Of a stretch of 64,000 nucleotides of DNA, positions 25,972-36,058 are shown piece by piece (the first letter of the stretch is position 1; every line of letters starts with the position of its first letter). The notes beneath the pieces were generated by a model, which worked only from the letters and a program-made list of their open reading frames with translations, was not told the origin of the DNA and did no database searches. The stretch spans positions 1,116,001-1,180,000 of the forward strand of contig NC_013740.1 of the NCBI RefSeq assembly GCF_000025305.1. Reading direction: 5' to 3'. This DNA is from Acidaminococcus fermentans DSM 20731. Lineage in GTDB: Bacteria; Bacillota; Negativicutes; Acidaminococcales; Acidaminococcaceae. The translations under genes were made by a program, and so were the position numbers.

Positions 25972-27786
25972 TCACGGCTGGATGTAGGGCGCCAGTCTGT
26001 CGGCCAGGGCCTTGTCCATTCTGGCCCGGATCAGGATGCCGGTTTCCCCGTATTCTTCCGAAAGCACCTGGGCTTCCTCGTGGAGCCGGGCGGCCAGCCG
26101 GCTTTCCCCGTAGGGAATGCACAGATCCGCTTCCACCCGGTCCTGGCCCAGGAGCCGGGCCAGGGTCTCCAGCAGTTCCGGGACCCCTTCTCCGGTACGG
26201 GCGGAGATGCACAGGGCGTTGTCTTCCTGTTCCAGACGACGGCGCAACCCTTCATGCTGGCTCAGCCGGTCCACTTTGTTGTAGACGGTCAGGATGGGTT
26301 TATCAGTGACACCCAGTTCCTGGAGCACCTGATAGACGGCTTCCGTCTGCTCCCGGGCCAGTTCATGGGAGCTGTCCACCACGTGGAGCAGCAGGTCCGC
26401 ATCCTTCACCACTTCCAGGGTGGATTTGAAGGCCGCCACCAGCTGATGGGGCAGCCGCTGGATGAACCCTACGGTGTCCGTCAGGGTGCAGCTGCTGCCG
26501 TCAGGCAGATCCAGCTGCCGGGTGGTGGGGTCCAGGGTGGCGAACAGCTGATCCTGGGCATAGATGTCCGAATGGGTCAGGGTATTCAGCAGGGTGCTCT
26601 TCCCGGCGTTGGTATACCCCACCAGGCACACCTGCTTCACTTCGTTCTTGTTCCGGGCCCGCTGTTGTTGTTTCCGGTTGCCCTTCATCCGGCGGATCTG
26701 GTCTTCCAGGAAGGCGATCCGATCCCGGATCCGCCGCCGGTCCACTTCCAGCTTGGTTTCCCCGGGTCCCCGGGTACCGATGCCGCCCCCTAGACGGGAG
26801 AGACTGGTGCCCTGGCCCATGATCCGGGGCAGCATGTACTGGAGCTGGGCCAGTTCCACCTGGAGTTTCCCTTCGCTGGTCCGGGCCCGTTTGGCGAAAA
26901 TATCCAGGATCAGCCCGGTCCGGTCGATGATCCGCACCCCCAGGGCCCGTTCCAGGTTCCGCTGCTGGGCCGGGGAGAGTTCATCGTCAAAAATGCACAG
27001 GTCGATGTCTTCCTGCTGGGCAAAGAGGGCCATTTCCTGGACCTTTCCCTTGCCGATGAAGAACACCGGGTCCGGTTTGGGCCGGGACTGGACGAATTTG
27101 CCCACCACTTCCGCACCGGCGGTTTCCGCCAGCTGGGCCAGTTCTTCCACCGAATCCTGGGCGCTCCAGCGGGAGGCCGTATCCCCCCAGGCCAGGGAAA
27201 TCAGCATGGCCCGTTCCGGCCCTTCCGCCAGATTGTGGTTCCGGGACCGTTTGGCCAGGATCTTTTCCACAGTGTGGACCACGTTCCCAAAAGGCATGGC
27301 AGCCACATCCTTCACCTTGAAGGGGCCGAATTCCTGGAGCACCGGCTGCTGGTCCTCATCCAGGTCGGTGATCATCCCGAAGCTGAGAAGAGGTTCGCTC
27401 TGGGGTGTTTCCCAGGCCATGGCAGCCATGGCATCGAACCGCAGGTCCCGGAGGGCGGAAAGATCCACCCCGCTGAGCCGGGGCGCCCCGGAAGGATGGG
27501 TATGGATGCAGGCCACCCCGCAAAGCCGGTTCTGGCTCCGGCGGGAATCCGTCCCGGGCAGTTCCACATGGCAGTCGCTGCCCACGGCAACGGCGGTCAC
27601 CCGTCCCTTCCGGTCGATGTAAAGGGAGATTTCCCGGTTGATGGCATCGGAAAGGTCCCGCAAAACAAGGGCCAACTCCTGACTGATCAGTTGGCCCTCG
27701 TCCGCTCTCAGCTCATAGATCCCTTCCAACTGGGTGAGGACCTGTTTTTTCAGGCCCTCCGTCTTTCCGTAGATCGTTTGAGTCAT
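25972..27786 (-). CDS. hflX: HflX GTPase with an N-terminal JAMM/RadC-like domain
   Basis: Ribosome-splitting GTPase of 604 aa, longer than the about 420-residue classical HflX. Residues 1-170 are an extra domain with [12 protein letters not shown] (Glu 52) and [20 protein letters not shown] (His 95, His 97, Ser 105, Asp 108), a full JAMM metalloprotease-type pattern. The HflX N-domain follows ([19 protein letters not shown] and [15 protein letters not shown]), then the coiled linker, then the G domain: [11 protein letters not shown] (about 391-401), DTVGFI (about 442-447) and NKVD (about 504-507). AGAGGAG precedes the ATG. It sits between the DEAD-box helicase gene and ynbB. Confidence 0.92.
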   Translation of the reverse strand: MTQTIYGKTEGLKKQVLTQLEGIYELRADEGQLISQELALVLRDLSDAINREISLYIDRKGRVTAVAVGSDCHVELPGTDSRRSQNRLCGVACIHTHPSGAPRLSGVDLSALRDLRFDAMAAMAWETPQSEPLLSFGMITDLDEDQQPVLQEFGPFKVKDVAAMPFGNVVHTVEKILAKRSRNHNLAEGPERAMLISLAWGDTASRWSAQDSVEELAQLAETAGAEVVGKFVQSRPKPDPVFFIGKGKVQEMALFAQQEDIDLCIFDDELSPAQQRNLERALGVRIIDRTGLILDIFAKRARTSEGKLQVELAQLQYMLPRIMGQGTSLSRLGGGIGTRGPGETKLEVDRRRIRDRIAFLEDQIRRMKGNRKQQQRARNKNEVKQVCLVGYTNAGKSTLLNTLTHSDIYAQDQLFATLDPTTRQLDLPDGSSCTLTDTVGFIQRLPHQLVAAFKSTLEVVKDADLLLHVVDSSHELAREQTEAVYQVLQELGVTDKPILTVYNKVDRLSQHEGLRRRLEQEDNALCISARTGEGVPELLETLARLLGQDRVEADLCIPYGESRLAARLHEEAQVLSEEYGETGILIRARMDKALADRLAPYIQP

Positions 27787-27804
27787 AGGAGAACTCCTCT
27801 TGGT

Positions 27805-27810
27805 ATTATA
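27805..27810 (-). promoter_or_regulatory. Possible -10 for hflX inside the end of the helicase gene
   Basis: The minus-strand GGGTATAAT lies about 19 bases before the hflX ATG and overlaps the stop codon of the DEAD-box gene. Only a short leader would result, and no -35 is evident. Confidence 0.3.
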
Positions 27811-29440
27811 CCCGTGCTTTGGCAGGTTCCATGTTCACCCGGCAGCCCCGGATGGTGTTCCGGTGCATCACGGCCAGAACTTTTTCCGCATGTTCCATGG
27901 GAACTTCCACAAAGCTGAATTTGTCGTAGATGCTGATCCGGCCGATGCTCCGGGCAGGGATTTCCGCTTCGATGGCAATGCTCTGGACAATATCCCGTAC
28001 GGTGACCCGGCTGGAACGGCCGATGTTCACGAACAGACGGACCATCCCCGGTTTGGCACCGGTGTTGGCCAGGGCATCCGGCAGGCTTTCTTCCTCCGCC
28101 GGTTCTTCCAGGGCCTTGGCCCCTTCCTGCATGAACTTCAGGGCTGCCGCGGCGATATCCTGCACATCATAATCCTTTTCCAGGGTTTCCACAATGGGCA
28201 GATAATCCTGGTACCGATCCTGTTCCAGGATGGTCTGCATCTTGGAAACGATCTGTTCCCGCTGCCGTTCCAGTACGCTGGCGTCGGTGGGCAGGGTGCC
28301 CCGGATGATCTTGGTCTTGATGCTCCGTTCGATCAGTTTCAGCTGACGGAATTCCCGGGGAGTGATGAAGGTCAGGGCCACACCGGTGTTCCCGGCACGG
28401 CCGGTACGGCCGATCCGGTGCACGTAGCTTTCGCTGTCACTGGGCACATCGAAGTTCACCACATGGGTGATGTTGTCGATATCCAGCCCTCTGGCCGCCA
28501 CATCGGTAGCCACCAGGATATCCACCTGGCCGCTGCGGAACTTCTTCATCACCCGGTCCCGCTGGTTCTGGCTCAGGTCCCCGTGGAGGCCTTCCGCCTC
28601 GTAGCCCCGGGTGGCCAGGGCGATGACCAGTTCGTCCACACCCTTTTTGGTGCGGCAGAAGATGATCATCTTGCAGTCGTCGGTGGTGTCCAGGATCCGG
28701 CACAGGCCGTCCACTTTGTCCCGGGTTTCATAATAGTACTGGTCGATGGTGGGAGCCGTCACCACTTCCTTGTGGATGGCCACCACCTTGGGAGCCCGCA
28801 TGTATTTCTTGCTGATGCTCAGGATGGGCCGGGGCATGGTGGCGGAAAACAGCATGGTCTGCCGTTCCGGGGGAACGTTCTTGATGATGTTTTCCATATC
28901 GTCCACAAAGCCCATATCCAGCATTTCATCGGCTTCATCCAGCACCAGGAAGTTCACGTATTCCAGGTCGATGGTGCCCCGGCGGATATGGTCCAGCAGC
29001 CGGCCCGGAGTCCCGATGACCACCTGGATGCCCCGTTTCAGGCTGCGGATCTGCCGTTCGATGGGCTGGCCGCCGTACACCGGAAGTACCCGGATCCGTT
29101 TGGTCTTGCCGATCTTGCTGATTTCGTCCGCCACCTGGATGCACAGTTCCCGGGTGGGGCTCATGACCAGGGCCTGGATGTGCCGGTCCTTTTCATTGAT
29201 CTTCTGGATGATGGGGATCCCGAAAGCCGCGGTCTTGCCGGTACCGGTCTGGGCCTGGCCGATCAGGTCCTCCCCTTCCAGGGCCATGGGAATGGCGCCT
29301 TTCTGGATGGGGGACGGTTCTTCAAAGCCCATTTCCTTCAGGGCTGCCAGGATCTTCCGGTCCAGGTTCAGGTCTTCGAAAGACGTGATTTCCGGCTTGG
29401 ATTCCGCCGTTGTATTTTCCATTTTATTGATTTCTGTCAT
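27806..29440 (-). CDS. DEAD-box RNA helicase (DeaD/CsdA/CshA type) with C-terminal RNA-binding domain
   Basis: ATP-dependent RNA helicase of 544 aa for ribosome assembly and mRNA turnover. Motifs in order: Q motif ([10 protein letters not shown]), [35 protein letters not shown], then in lobe 2 [22 protein letters not shown] and [10 protein letters not shown]. After about residue 380 a helical dimerisation-like region is followed by a DbpA-type RRM fold (about 465-540). In this block it lies near RNase J, HflX and RimO, fitting an RNA-degradation and ribosome theme. Confidence 0.93.
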   Translation of the reverse strand: MTEINKMENTTAESKPEITSFEDLNLDRKILAALKEMGFEEPSPIQKGAIPMALEGEDLIGQAQTGTGKTAAFGIPIIQKINEKDRHIQALVMSPTRELCIQVADEISKIGKTKRIRVLPVYGGQPIERQIRSLKRGIQVVIGTPGRLLDHIRRGTIDLEYVNFLVLDEADEMLDMGFVDDMENIIKNVPPERQTMLFSATMPRPILSISKKYMRAPKVVAIHKEVVTAPTIDQYYYETRDKVDGLCRILDTTDDCKMIIFCRTKKGVDELVIALATRGYEAEGLHGDLSQNQRDRVMKKFRSGQVDILVATDVAARGLDIDNITHVVNFDVPSDSESYVHRIGRTGRAGNTGVALTFITPREFRQLKLIERSIKTKIIRGTLPTDASVLERQREQIVSKMQTILEQDRYQDYLPIVETLEKDYDVQDIAAAALKFMQEGAKALEEPAEEESLPDALANTGAKPGMVRLFVNIGRSSRVTVRDIVQSIAIEAEIPARSIGRISIYDKFSFVEVPMEHAEKVLAVMHRNTIRGCRVNMEPAKARV

Positions 29441-29471
29441 GATTTCTCCTTATGAAAAACAAAGGCTGTCG

Positions 29472-30716
29472 TTACAGCTCTTTGACCCGGTCCATGGCCA
29501 GGGACAGTGCGTTCATGGCCGCCCGGAGTTTGATGGTGGTCCGGGCTGCCTTGACCCGGCATTCCAGGACTTTCGTTCCGTTTTTGTCTGCTGCACCGAT
29601 GTACACCAGACCTACAGGCTGGGTGGGGGTTCCGCCCCCGGGGCCGGCAATGCCGGTGATGCTGATGCCCAGATCCGTTCCGATCTTTTCCCGGATCCCC
29701 TGGGCCATTTCCCGGGCCGTCTGTTCGCTGACGGCGGTGTAAGTGTCCAGGGTTTCCTGTTTCACCCCCAGCAGCCGGTGCTTCACATCATTGGTATAGG
29801 AGACCACCGAACCCATGAGATATTCCGAACTGCCGGGGATATCGGTGACCAGGCTGGACGCCAGGCCCCCGGTGCATGATTCGGCAAAGGCGATGGTCAG
29901 ATTTTTTTCCTTCAGCCGTTTCCCCAGGGCTTCCGGCAGGGTTTCGTAATCCACCCCGTAGATATAGGACCCCAGGATGGCCCGGATCTTTTCCTCCACA
30001 TCCCGGTTCATGGCTTCCGCCTTTTCCAGGGTGTCGCTTTTGGCGGTGATCCGGATGATGATTTCCCCTTTCCGGGCGTAGAGGGCAATGGTGGGGTTGG
30101 TCTGGGCCATGATGATGGCATCCAGTTTTTCCGCCACCATGGATTCCGTCAGTCCCCGGAGGTGCAGCACCCGGGAATGGATGATTCCCTGGGCCGCATA
30201 GCTCTTCCGCAGATAGGGCATCACCTGCCGGCTGAACACATGGGTGGTTTCCGCCGGGGGGCCCGGCAGCATAACGATCAGTTTGTGATCCGGGGTCCAG
30301 ACACCCACTCCCGGTGCCGTTCCCACATCATTGTTGAAGACCACCGCCCCTTCCGGGATCATGGCCTGTTTCTTGTTGTTTTCCGTCATGACCACATGCC
30401 GGGCGGCAAAATACCGGGTCAGCTTATCCAGCCAGAAGGCGCTGGGCACCAGGGGCAGATGGAGTTTCCTGGCCACCATTTCCTTGGTGATGTCTCCCCG
30501 GGTGGGCCCCAGGCCCCCGGTGGTGATGATGATGTCCGCCCGCTCCAGGGCAATGGACAGGGCTTCCAGCAGCCGGTCCCCGTTGTCCCCGATGGTGGTC
30601 TGGTACAGCACATTGAAACCCGCATCGTTCAGGGTCCGGGACAGGTACTGGAAGCTGGTGTTCACAATATCCCCCAGCAGCAGTTCCGTACCTGTATTGA
30701 TGACTTCAACATTCAC
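29472..30716 (-). CDS. cinA: CinA, competence/damage-inducible protein (NMN deamidase type)
   Basis: Two-domain protein of 414 aa. The N-terminal MoCF/COG1058 domain (about 1-170; VINTGTELLLGDIVNT, TGGLGPTRGDITKE), an ADP-ribose or nicotinamide-nucleotide processing module, is followed by the C-terminal amidohydrolase CinA domain (about 255-410; AESCTGGLASSLVTDIPGSS, GIAGPGGGTPTQPVGLVY). The NAD recycling role is known for the family. GTG 30716 has AAAGGAG eight bases before it; the GTG three codons earlier lies on top of that site. The ribosome site is inside the end of rimO, so the two are co-transcribed. Confidence 0.92.
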   Translation of the reverse strand: MNVEVINTGTELLLGDIVNTSFQYLSRTLNDAGFNVLYQTTIGDNGDRLLEALSIALERADIIITTGGLGPTRGDITKEMVARKLHLPLVPSAFWLDKLTRYFAARHVVMTENNKKQAMIPEGAVVFNNDVGTAPGVGVWTPDHKLIVMLPGPPAETTHVFSRQVMPYLRKSYAAQGIIHSRVLHLRGLTESMVAEKLDAIIMAQTNPTIALYARKGEIIIRITAKSDTLEKAEAMNRDVEEKIRAILGSYIYGVDYETLPEALGKRLKEKNLTIAFAESCTGGLASSLVTDIPGSSEYLMGSVVSYTNDVKHRLLGVKQETLDTYTAVSEQTAREMAQGIREKIGTDLGISITGIAGPGGGTPTQPVGLVYIGAADKNGTKVLECRVKAARTTIKLRAAMNALSLAMDRVKEL

Positions 30717-30721
30717 TGGGA

Positions 30722-32050
30722 TCACTCCTTTACGATCTGCCCCACCGCTTCATAGGTAAAGCCCTGGCTGATCCGGACCTTCACAAAGTCTCCGGCCTTC
30801 AGATCCGCCGCTTCTTCCACATAAATCTTCCCGTCGATGTCCGGGGCTTCCGCATAGCTGCGGCCCAGGGCCAGGTTGGGATCTTCCTCATCCTTGCCTT
30901 CGATGAGCACTTCCAGCACCTTTCCTTCCCGTTCCTGCTGGATTTCTTCGGAAATCTCCGCCTGGAGGCTCATCAGGGCATGGTACCGGTCCTGTTTCAC
31001 TTCGTCCGGGATCTGGTTGGGCATGGCCCCGGCTTCGGTGCCGTCTTCCTGGCTGTAGGGGAACACCCCGGCGCACTGGAACCGTTCCTTCCGGACAAAA
31101 TCCAGCAGCTCCTGGAACTGTCCGTCGGTTTCTCCCGGGAAGCCCACGATGAAGGTGGTCCGCAGGCAGATATCCGGCATCCGTTTCCGCAGTTTGGCCA
31201 GCAGTTCCTCCACCTGTTCCCGTGTATCCCGCCGGTGCATGGTGTGGAGCAGGCTGTTGCTGGCGTGCTGGAGGGGCAGATCCACATAATGGCACACCTT
31301 GTCGCACTGGGCCATGGTCTCGATCAGTTCGTCGGTGAAGGAATCCGGATAGCAGTACAGGATCCGGATCCATTTCAGGTCGGGAATGGTGTTCAGATCC
31401 CGGAGCAGATCCGCCAGCCGCAGCTTGTGGTACAGATCGATGCCGTACTGGGTGGTGTCCTGGGCCACCAGGATCAGTTCCCGCACGCCCTGGCTCACCA
31501 GATCACGGGCTTCCTGGAGGACTTCCTCATAGGGACGGCTCCGGTAGGGCCCCCGGATCTTGGGGATGGCACAGTAGGAACACCGGTTGTTGCATCCTTC
31601 GGCAATCTTCAGATAAGCCGTGTACTGGGGGGTGGTCAGCACCCGTCTGGCCTTCTGGGTATATTTTTGCGGGGGTTTCAGCAGGGTGAACCGTTCCCCC
31701 TTTTCCACCCGGTCGATGACCGTCCCGATCTGGTCATAGCATTCGGTGCCGATGATGGCATCCACTTCCGGCAGGTCCGCAAACAGTTCATCCGCGTACC
31801 GCTGGCCCAGACAGCCGGTGACGATCAGCTTCCGGTGCGGGTCATCCTTTTTGTATTCCGCCATCTGGAGGATGGTGTTGATGGACTCTGTTTTGGCACT
31901 TTCGATGAAGCCGCAGGTGTTGACGATGATCACATCCGCATGGGTGGGGTCATTGGTAATGGTCCACTGGCGCTCTCTGATAAGGCCCATCATCACTTCC
32001 GAATCCACCAGGTTCTTGGGACACCCAAGGCTGACTACTCCGATTTCCAA
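30722..32050 (-). CDS. rimO: RimO, ribosomal protein S12 methylthiotransferase
   Basis: Radical-SAM enzyme that adds a methylthio group to an aspartate of ribosomal protein S12; 442 aa. The UPF0004 domain with three cysteines (VSLGCPKNLVDSE, NTCGFIE, VTGCLGQRY) binds the auxiliary cluster. The radical SAM motif is CNNRCSYC, and the TRAM RNA/protein-binding domain forms the last about 65 residues. VSLGCPKNLVDSE separates RimO from MiaB. TTG 32050 lies six bases after AAGGAAGGAG, whereas the frame's earlier starts lack a site. Confidence 0.95.
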   Translation of the reverse strand: MEIGVVSLGCPKNLVDSEVMMGLIRERQWTITNDPTHADVIIVNTCGFIESAKTESINTILQMAEYKKDDPHRKLIVTGCLGQRYADELFADLPEVDAIIGTECYDQIGTVIDRVEKGERFTLLKPPQKYTQKARRVLTTPQYTAYLKIAEGCNNRCSYCAIPKIRGPYRSRPYEEVLQEARDLVSQGVRELILVAQDTTQYGIDLYHKLRLADLLRDLNTIPDLKWIRILYCYPDSFTDELIETMAQCDKVCHYVDLPLQHASNSLLHTMHRRDTREQVEELLAKLRKRMPDICLRTTFIVGFPGETDGQFQELLDFVRKERFQCAGVFPYSQEDGTEAGAMPNQIPDEVKQDRYHALMSLQAEISEEIQQEREGKVLEVLIEGKDEEDPNLALGRSYAEAPDIDGKIYVEEAADLKAGDFVKVRISQGFTYEAVGQIVKE

Positions 32051-32145
32051 CTTGTTCTCCTTCCTTCGGGACTGCCGTTCTGCCGGCTGTCCCCTATCCA
32101 CAGTCTCCGGTCAGGCCCCGTTCCAGGGGCTTTGAGCCGGAGAGA

Positions 32146-33657
32146 TCATTTTGCTTTGAACGTACGGGTCACTACGCCCCATTCCTTGGAGCCATAGGGC
32201 ACTTTCTTCCCGTTGACAGTGATTTCCACATCCCGGATGCTGCCCAGGTTCACAGAGACACTTTTGCTGCCTTTGTAGGTGCGGGTGGATCCTTTGGCGA
32301 TGGTGGCCGCTTCCACCTGCTTGCCGTCAATGGTGGTCTGGGTCCACACGGGCTTCTTGTAGGTGACCACCACGGTAACCCCGTTGCCCTGGCCCAGGGT
32401 CTTTTCATCTCCCGTGGCCTCTTCCTGTTTTTCCTTTACTTCTTCGGCTTCTTTCTTGTCCTTGTCGCTTTTTTCCGAAGAATGGTCCGACTTCACGCCG
32501 TCAGAAATGCTGGTGGTCTCCTTCAGATCCGGCGTGGTCTTGCCCCCGAACACAAAGTAAGCCATCACCACGGTGAATACCGCCAGACAGGCCACGAACA
32601 CGCCCGTGAACACCTTGAAGCTGAAAGCCGGCGTCTTGCTGCTGCCGGCAGAGGTGGCGCCGTATTCTTCCCCGGCTTCATCTTCCGGCACGGTTTCATA
32701 GAGATTTTCATCGATGAAATCCCGGATCCGGTCCAGCCAGCTGCCCATCTTGGCCTTGCTGGCGTCCAGGGCTTCTTCCATGTTTTCCCGGTTCAGGGTC
32801 GTTTCCATCTTTTTCAGGGCTTCCCTGGGTGTCTCATGCTTCTTCTTTTCCCCGGCATCTGCGGCAGCCACCGCTGCGGCTCCTGCTGCCGCCCCTTTCG
32901 GTACGGCTCCCTTCTCACCGGCAGAAGCTTTCCCTTCCTCTTTGGCCGGCTGCTCCGGCGTCTTCTCCCCGGATTTCTTCTCAGGGACGGCCTTCTCCAC
33001 CGGTGCGGCTGCCGGTTTTTCTCCTGCTGCCGGTTCCAGTTTCTTTTCTGCCGGCTGGGAAGCTTCCTTCACCGGGTCCGGTTTTTCCGGCACCGGTTCC
33101 GGTTTCGGGGCCGGTTTCACCGGTTTCATCACCCGGGTGGCATCCATGGATTCTTTTACAGGGTCCTGGGGTGCCGTCTCCTTCCGGTCCGCCCGGCGGC
33201 TTCCGCCGAATCCCACCGGCTCCATCTGCTTCAGGGCCTGGACCTTGTCAAAGGGTTCCGGCTGATGGTCCCCGGCTTCGGCGGCCGGTTTCTCCGCCCG
33301 GTCAGCGGACTGGTCCCCACGGGTTCCGGAAAAAGGTTTCGGTCCCAGGATCATGGTATCGGAACTTTTGGGCAGCTCCGGTTCGGGCACCAGGTGTTCC
33401 GCCGTCTTCAGGATCTTTTCCGGTTCACTGCCGGTCCGGTAGGCCTCAACCAGTCCGTTGCCGTCCAGTCCCAGATAGTTTCCGTAGTTGCGGAGGAATC
33501 CCCGGATGAATACATCCCCGGGAATCTTGTGGAAATCGCCGTCTTCCAGAGCCGCCAGGTAGGGTTCCCGGATGCCCGTATGTTCGGCAACCTGTTCCAG
33601 GGTCAGATGATTTTCTTCCCGATGCTGCCGTAAATAGGTTCCAATTTTATTTTTCAT
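32146..33657 (-). CDS. RodZ-like cell-shape protein (HTH plus TM plus DUF4115)
   Basis: Membrane protein of 503 aa. A cytoplasmic helix-turn-helix (about 1-70; YLRQHREENHLTLEQVAEHT) would bind MreB in RodZ. It is followed by a very long low-complexity linker rich in Ala, Pro, Glu and Lys (about 80-275), one membrane segment (about 342-365; VFTGVFVACLAVFTVVMAYF), another charged linker, and an extracytoplasmic beta domain (about 420-503). The linker is much longer than in E. coli RodZ and is the kind of region that tolerates length change. It is downstream of ftsK and upstream of rimO, an order frequent in Firmicutes. Confidence 0.88.
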   Translation of the reverse strand: MKNKIGTYLRQHREENHLTLEQVAEHTGIREPYLAALEDGDFHKIPGDVFIRGFLRNYGNYLGLDGNGLVEAYRTGSEPEKILKTAEHLVPEPELPKSSDTMILGPKPFSGTRGDQSADRAEKPAAEAGDHQPEPFDKVQALKQMEPVGFGGSRRADRKETAPQDPVKESMDATRVMKPVKPAPKPEPVPEKPDPVKEASQPAEKKLEPAAGEKPAAAPVEKAVPEKKSGEKTPEQPAKEEGKASAGEKGAVPKGAAAGAAAVAAADAGEKKKHETPREALKKMETTLNRENMEEALDASKAKMGSWLDRIRDFIDENLYETVPEDEAGEEYGATSAGSSKTPAFSFKVFTGVFVACLAVFTVVMAYFVFGGKTTPDLKETTSISDGVKSDHSSEKSDKDKKEAEEVKEKQEEATGDEKTLGQGNGVTVVVTYKKPVWTQTTIDGKQVEAATIAKGSTRTYKGSKSVSVNLGSIRDVEITVNGKKVPYGSKEWGVVTRTFKAK

Positions 33658-33702
33658 CGTACGACCTCACTTCTAAACGGGGTTTCAGGGCACAGGCCGG
33701 GC

Positions 33703-36024
33703 TCAATCCCCTTCCTGCTTCAGCCCTTTGGTGAAGAACTTTTCCTTGATGGTGGTGGGGCTCATGATCAGCGGCCTGGGCTTGCTGCCGTCCGCCGGTC
33801 CTATGATGCCCTTTTCCTCCATGGCATCCACCAGCCGTGCCGCCCGGGTGTACCCGATCCGGAACTTTCGCTGGAGCATGGAGGACGATGCCTGCTGGGT
33901 GGCCATGACCAGTTCCACCGCATCCTGGAACAGTTCGTCTTCCTCGCTGCCTTCCTCTTTTTTCTCGCTGTCCGCCCCATTGAGCTTCTGGGTGGTCACC
34001 TCGCTGGCATAGGAGGTGGGGATGGCTTCCGCCTTGATGAAATCCACCACCCGGTTCAGCTCGTCATCCGCAATGTAGGCGCCCTGGACCCGGATGGGTT
34101 TGTTGGCCCCGGTAGGGAAGAACAGCATATCCCCCCGGCCCAGGAGCTTTTCCGCCCCGCTGGCATCCAGGATGGTCCGGCTGTCGATCTGGCTGGATAC
34201 GGCAAAGGCGATCCGGGAGGGGATATTGGCCTTAATGGTCCCGGTCAATACGTCCACCGACGGCCGCTGGGTGGCCAGGATCAGATGGATCCCGGCGGCA
34301 CGGGCCTTCTGGGCCAGCCGCAGGATGGCATCTTCCACGTCCACCGCCGCCACCATCATCAGGTCGGACAACTCGTCGATGATCACCACAATGAAGGGCA
34401 GCTTTTCTCCCGGCTGCACCTGGGCATTGTAATCGTCGATCTTCCGGACCTGGGTCTTGGCGAACAGGCTGTACCGCCGTTCCATTTCCACCACAGCCCA
34501 GTGGAGGGCCGAAGCCGCCTGTTTGGGCCCGGTGACCACCGGCGTCAGCAGATGGGGGATCCCGTTGTAGTTGGTCAGTTCCACCACCTTGGGATCCACC
34601 AGGATCAGTTTCACCTCATCCGGTGCCGCCTTGTACAGCAGGCTGCAGATGATGGTGTTGATGCACACACTTTTCCCGGACCCGGTGGATCCGGCAATCA
34701 GCAGATGGGGCATCTTGGTCAGATCCGCCACCACCACATGGCCGGAAATATCCTTCCCCAGGCCGATGGCCAGTTTCCCCTTGGCGCTTTTCACTTCCGG
34801 ACAATCCACGATGGAGCGGAAGGATACCGGCTCCGAAGTCCTGGCCGGCACTTCGATGCCGATGGCCGCCTTCCCCGGAATGGGCTCGATGCGGACACTG
34901 GACACCGCCAGTTTCAGGGCAATGTCTTCCGACAGGTTCTGGATCTTGTTCACCTTTACCCCGGGAGCCGGTTCCAGTTCGTACCGGGTCACCGACGGCC
35001 CTTTGGTCACATTCACCAGGGTGGCGTTCACCCCGAAATCGTGGAGGGTCTGTTCGATGGTCCCTCCCTGGGTTTCGATCTCCGCCTGGAAGTTCTTCTT
35101 GTTCACCGGTTTGTCCCGGTTCAGCAGATCCAGGGGCGGGAATTCGTAGGGGATCACTTCTCCCGTTTCCGCATTTTCCAGACGGGTGGTCTGGGCTTCC
35201 GCTCCAGGAGCTTCCCACTGGGGTTCCTCCTGGCTCCGGGCATCCTCCGCCGTGGTGATGGTGAACTTCCGGGGCGGTTCCCCGGACCCCACCTGATCCT
35301 TCTGGAATTTCAGAAGCGGTGCGTTCCCGGCGGCCGTCACTTTATCCTTCAGCCGTTCTGCCAGGGTGGGTTTCTTTTCCGCCGCCGGCTTCCGGGCATA
35401 AGAACCGTCATCCTTTTCCTGGTCATAGAAGGAATCATGGTTCTTCTTCCGCCGTTCCTGATAGTCTTCCCATTTCTGGGCCACGGTCTCGGCCCCTTCC
35501 TTCACCCCGTCCTGGGCAGAAAGGAGCGGGCTGCGCAGGGAGAATTTCCCCGACAGCACCATGGAAACCAGGGCAGAAGCCACCAGGACGATCACCGCCC
35601 CGATGCGGCCCACCACTTTCGTTAAAACAAACACGATGGTGCCTCCCAGGAGGCCACCACCGTTCATCAGATACTCAGGGATCAGTTCATGGCCTTCCGG
35701 CACCTTGTACATATGCCACAGGCTCAGGACAGAAACAAGGAACAGCAGGAGCGTAAAGAACTTTTTGGAAAACCGCAGATGTTCATGGTTCAGGATGTAA
35801 CCGAACCCCAGCACCATTACGTACAGGGGGAAGAGAAAGGCTCCCACCCCCAGGGCGTAGGTCAGGACCTTCCGGAGGAACGCCCCGGCGCTGCCCATGG
35901 GGAATCCCCCCAGGGCGCAGAGCATGATGCCGGCGAAAGCCGCCAGCAGGATGCCCAGGACTTCCCGGTTGAAGGTGAATTCGATTTTCCTGTTGTTTCT
36001 GCGAGTCCGTTCTTTTTTTTCCAC
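33703..36024 (-). CDS. ftsK: FtsK/SpoIIIE DNA translocase
   Basis: Septum-anchored DNA pump that clears chromosome from the division site; 773 aa. Four membrane helices lie within about 25-175, followed by a short variable linker (to about 265). The alpha/beta/gamma motor comes next: FtsK alpha region NATLVNVTKGPSVTRYEL, Walker A GSTGSGKSV near 443-451, Walker B VVIIDELSDLMM, then RAAGIHLILATQRPSVDVLT. The winged-helix gamma domain that reads KOPS/SRS sites is at about 705-773 (SSSMLQRKFRIGYTRAARL). GTG 36024 follows AGGAAGGG. It is 34 bases from the RNase J gene. Confidence 0.96.
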   Translation of the reverse strand: MEKKERTRRNNRKIEFTFNREVLGILLAAFAGIMLCALGGFPMGSAGAFLRKVLTYALGVGAFLFPLYVMVLGFGYILNHEHLRFSKKFFTLLLFLVSVLSLWHMYKVPEGHELIPEYLMNGGGLLGGTIVFVLTKVVGRIGAVIVLVASALVSMVLSGKFSLRSPLLSAQDGVKEGAETVAQKWEDYQERRKKNHDSFYDQEKDDGSYARKPAAEKKPTLAERLKDKVTAAGNAPLLKFQKDQVGSGEPPRKFTITTAEDARSQEEPQWEAPGAEAQTTRLENAETGEVIPYEFPPLDLLNRDKPVNKKNFQAEIETQGGTIEQTLHDFGVNATLVNVTKGPSVTRYELEPAPGVKVNKIQNLSEDIALKLAVSSVRIEPIPGKAAIGIEVPARTSEPVSFRSIVDCPEVKSAKGKLAIGLGKDISGHVVVADLTKMPHLLIAGSTGSGKSVCINTIICSLLYKAAPDEVKLILVDPKVVELTNYNGIPHLLTPVVTGPKQAASALHWAVVEMERRYSLFAKTQVRKIDDYNAQVQPGEKLPFIVVIIDELSDLMMVAAVDVEDAILRLAQKARAAGIHLILATQRPSVDVLTGTIKANIPSRIAFAVSSQIDSRTILDASGAEKLLGRGDMLFFPTGANKPIRVQGAYIADDELNRVVDFIKAEAIPTSYASEVTTQKLNGADSEKKEEGSEEDELFQDAVELVMATQQASSSMLQRKFRIGYTRAARLVDAMEEKGIIGPADGSKPRPLIMSPTTIKEKFFTKGLKQEGD

Positions 36025-36058
36025 GCTGTTCCCTTCCTGAAGATTTTTTGTTGGAGTG

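Noticed and set aside
30717-30725. GTG 30725 as the cinA start (GTGA overlap with rimO)
   Set aside because: It overlaps the AAAGGAG ribosome site; GTG 30716 has ideal spacing and gives the usual N-terminus.
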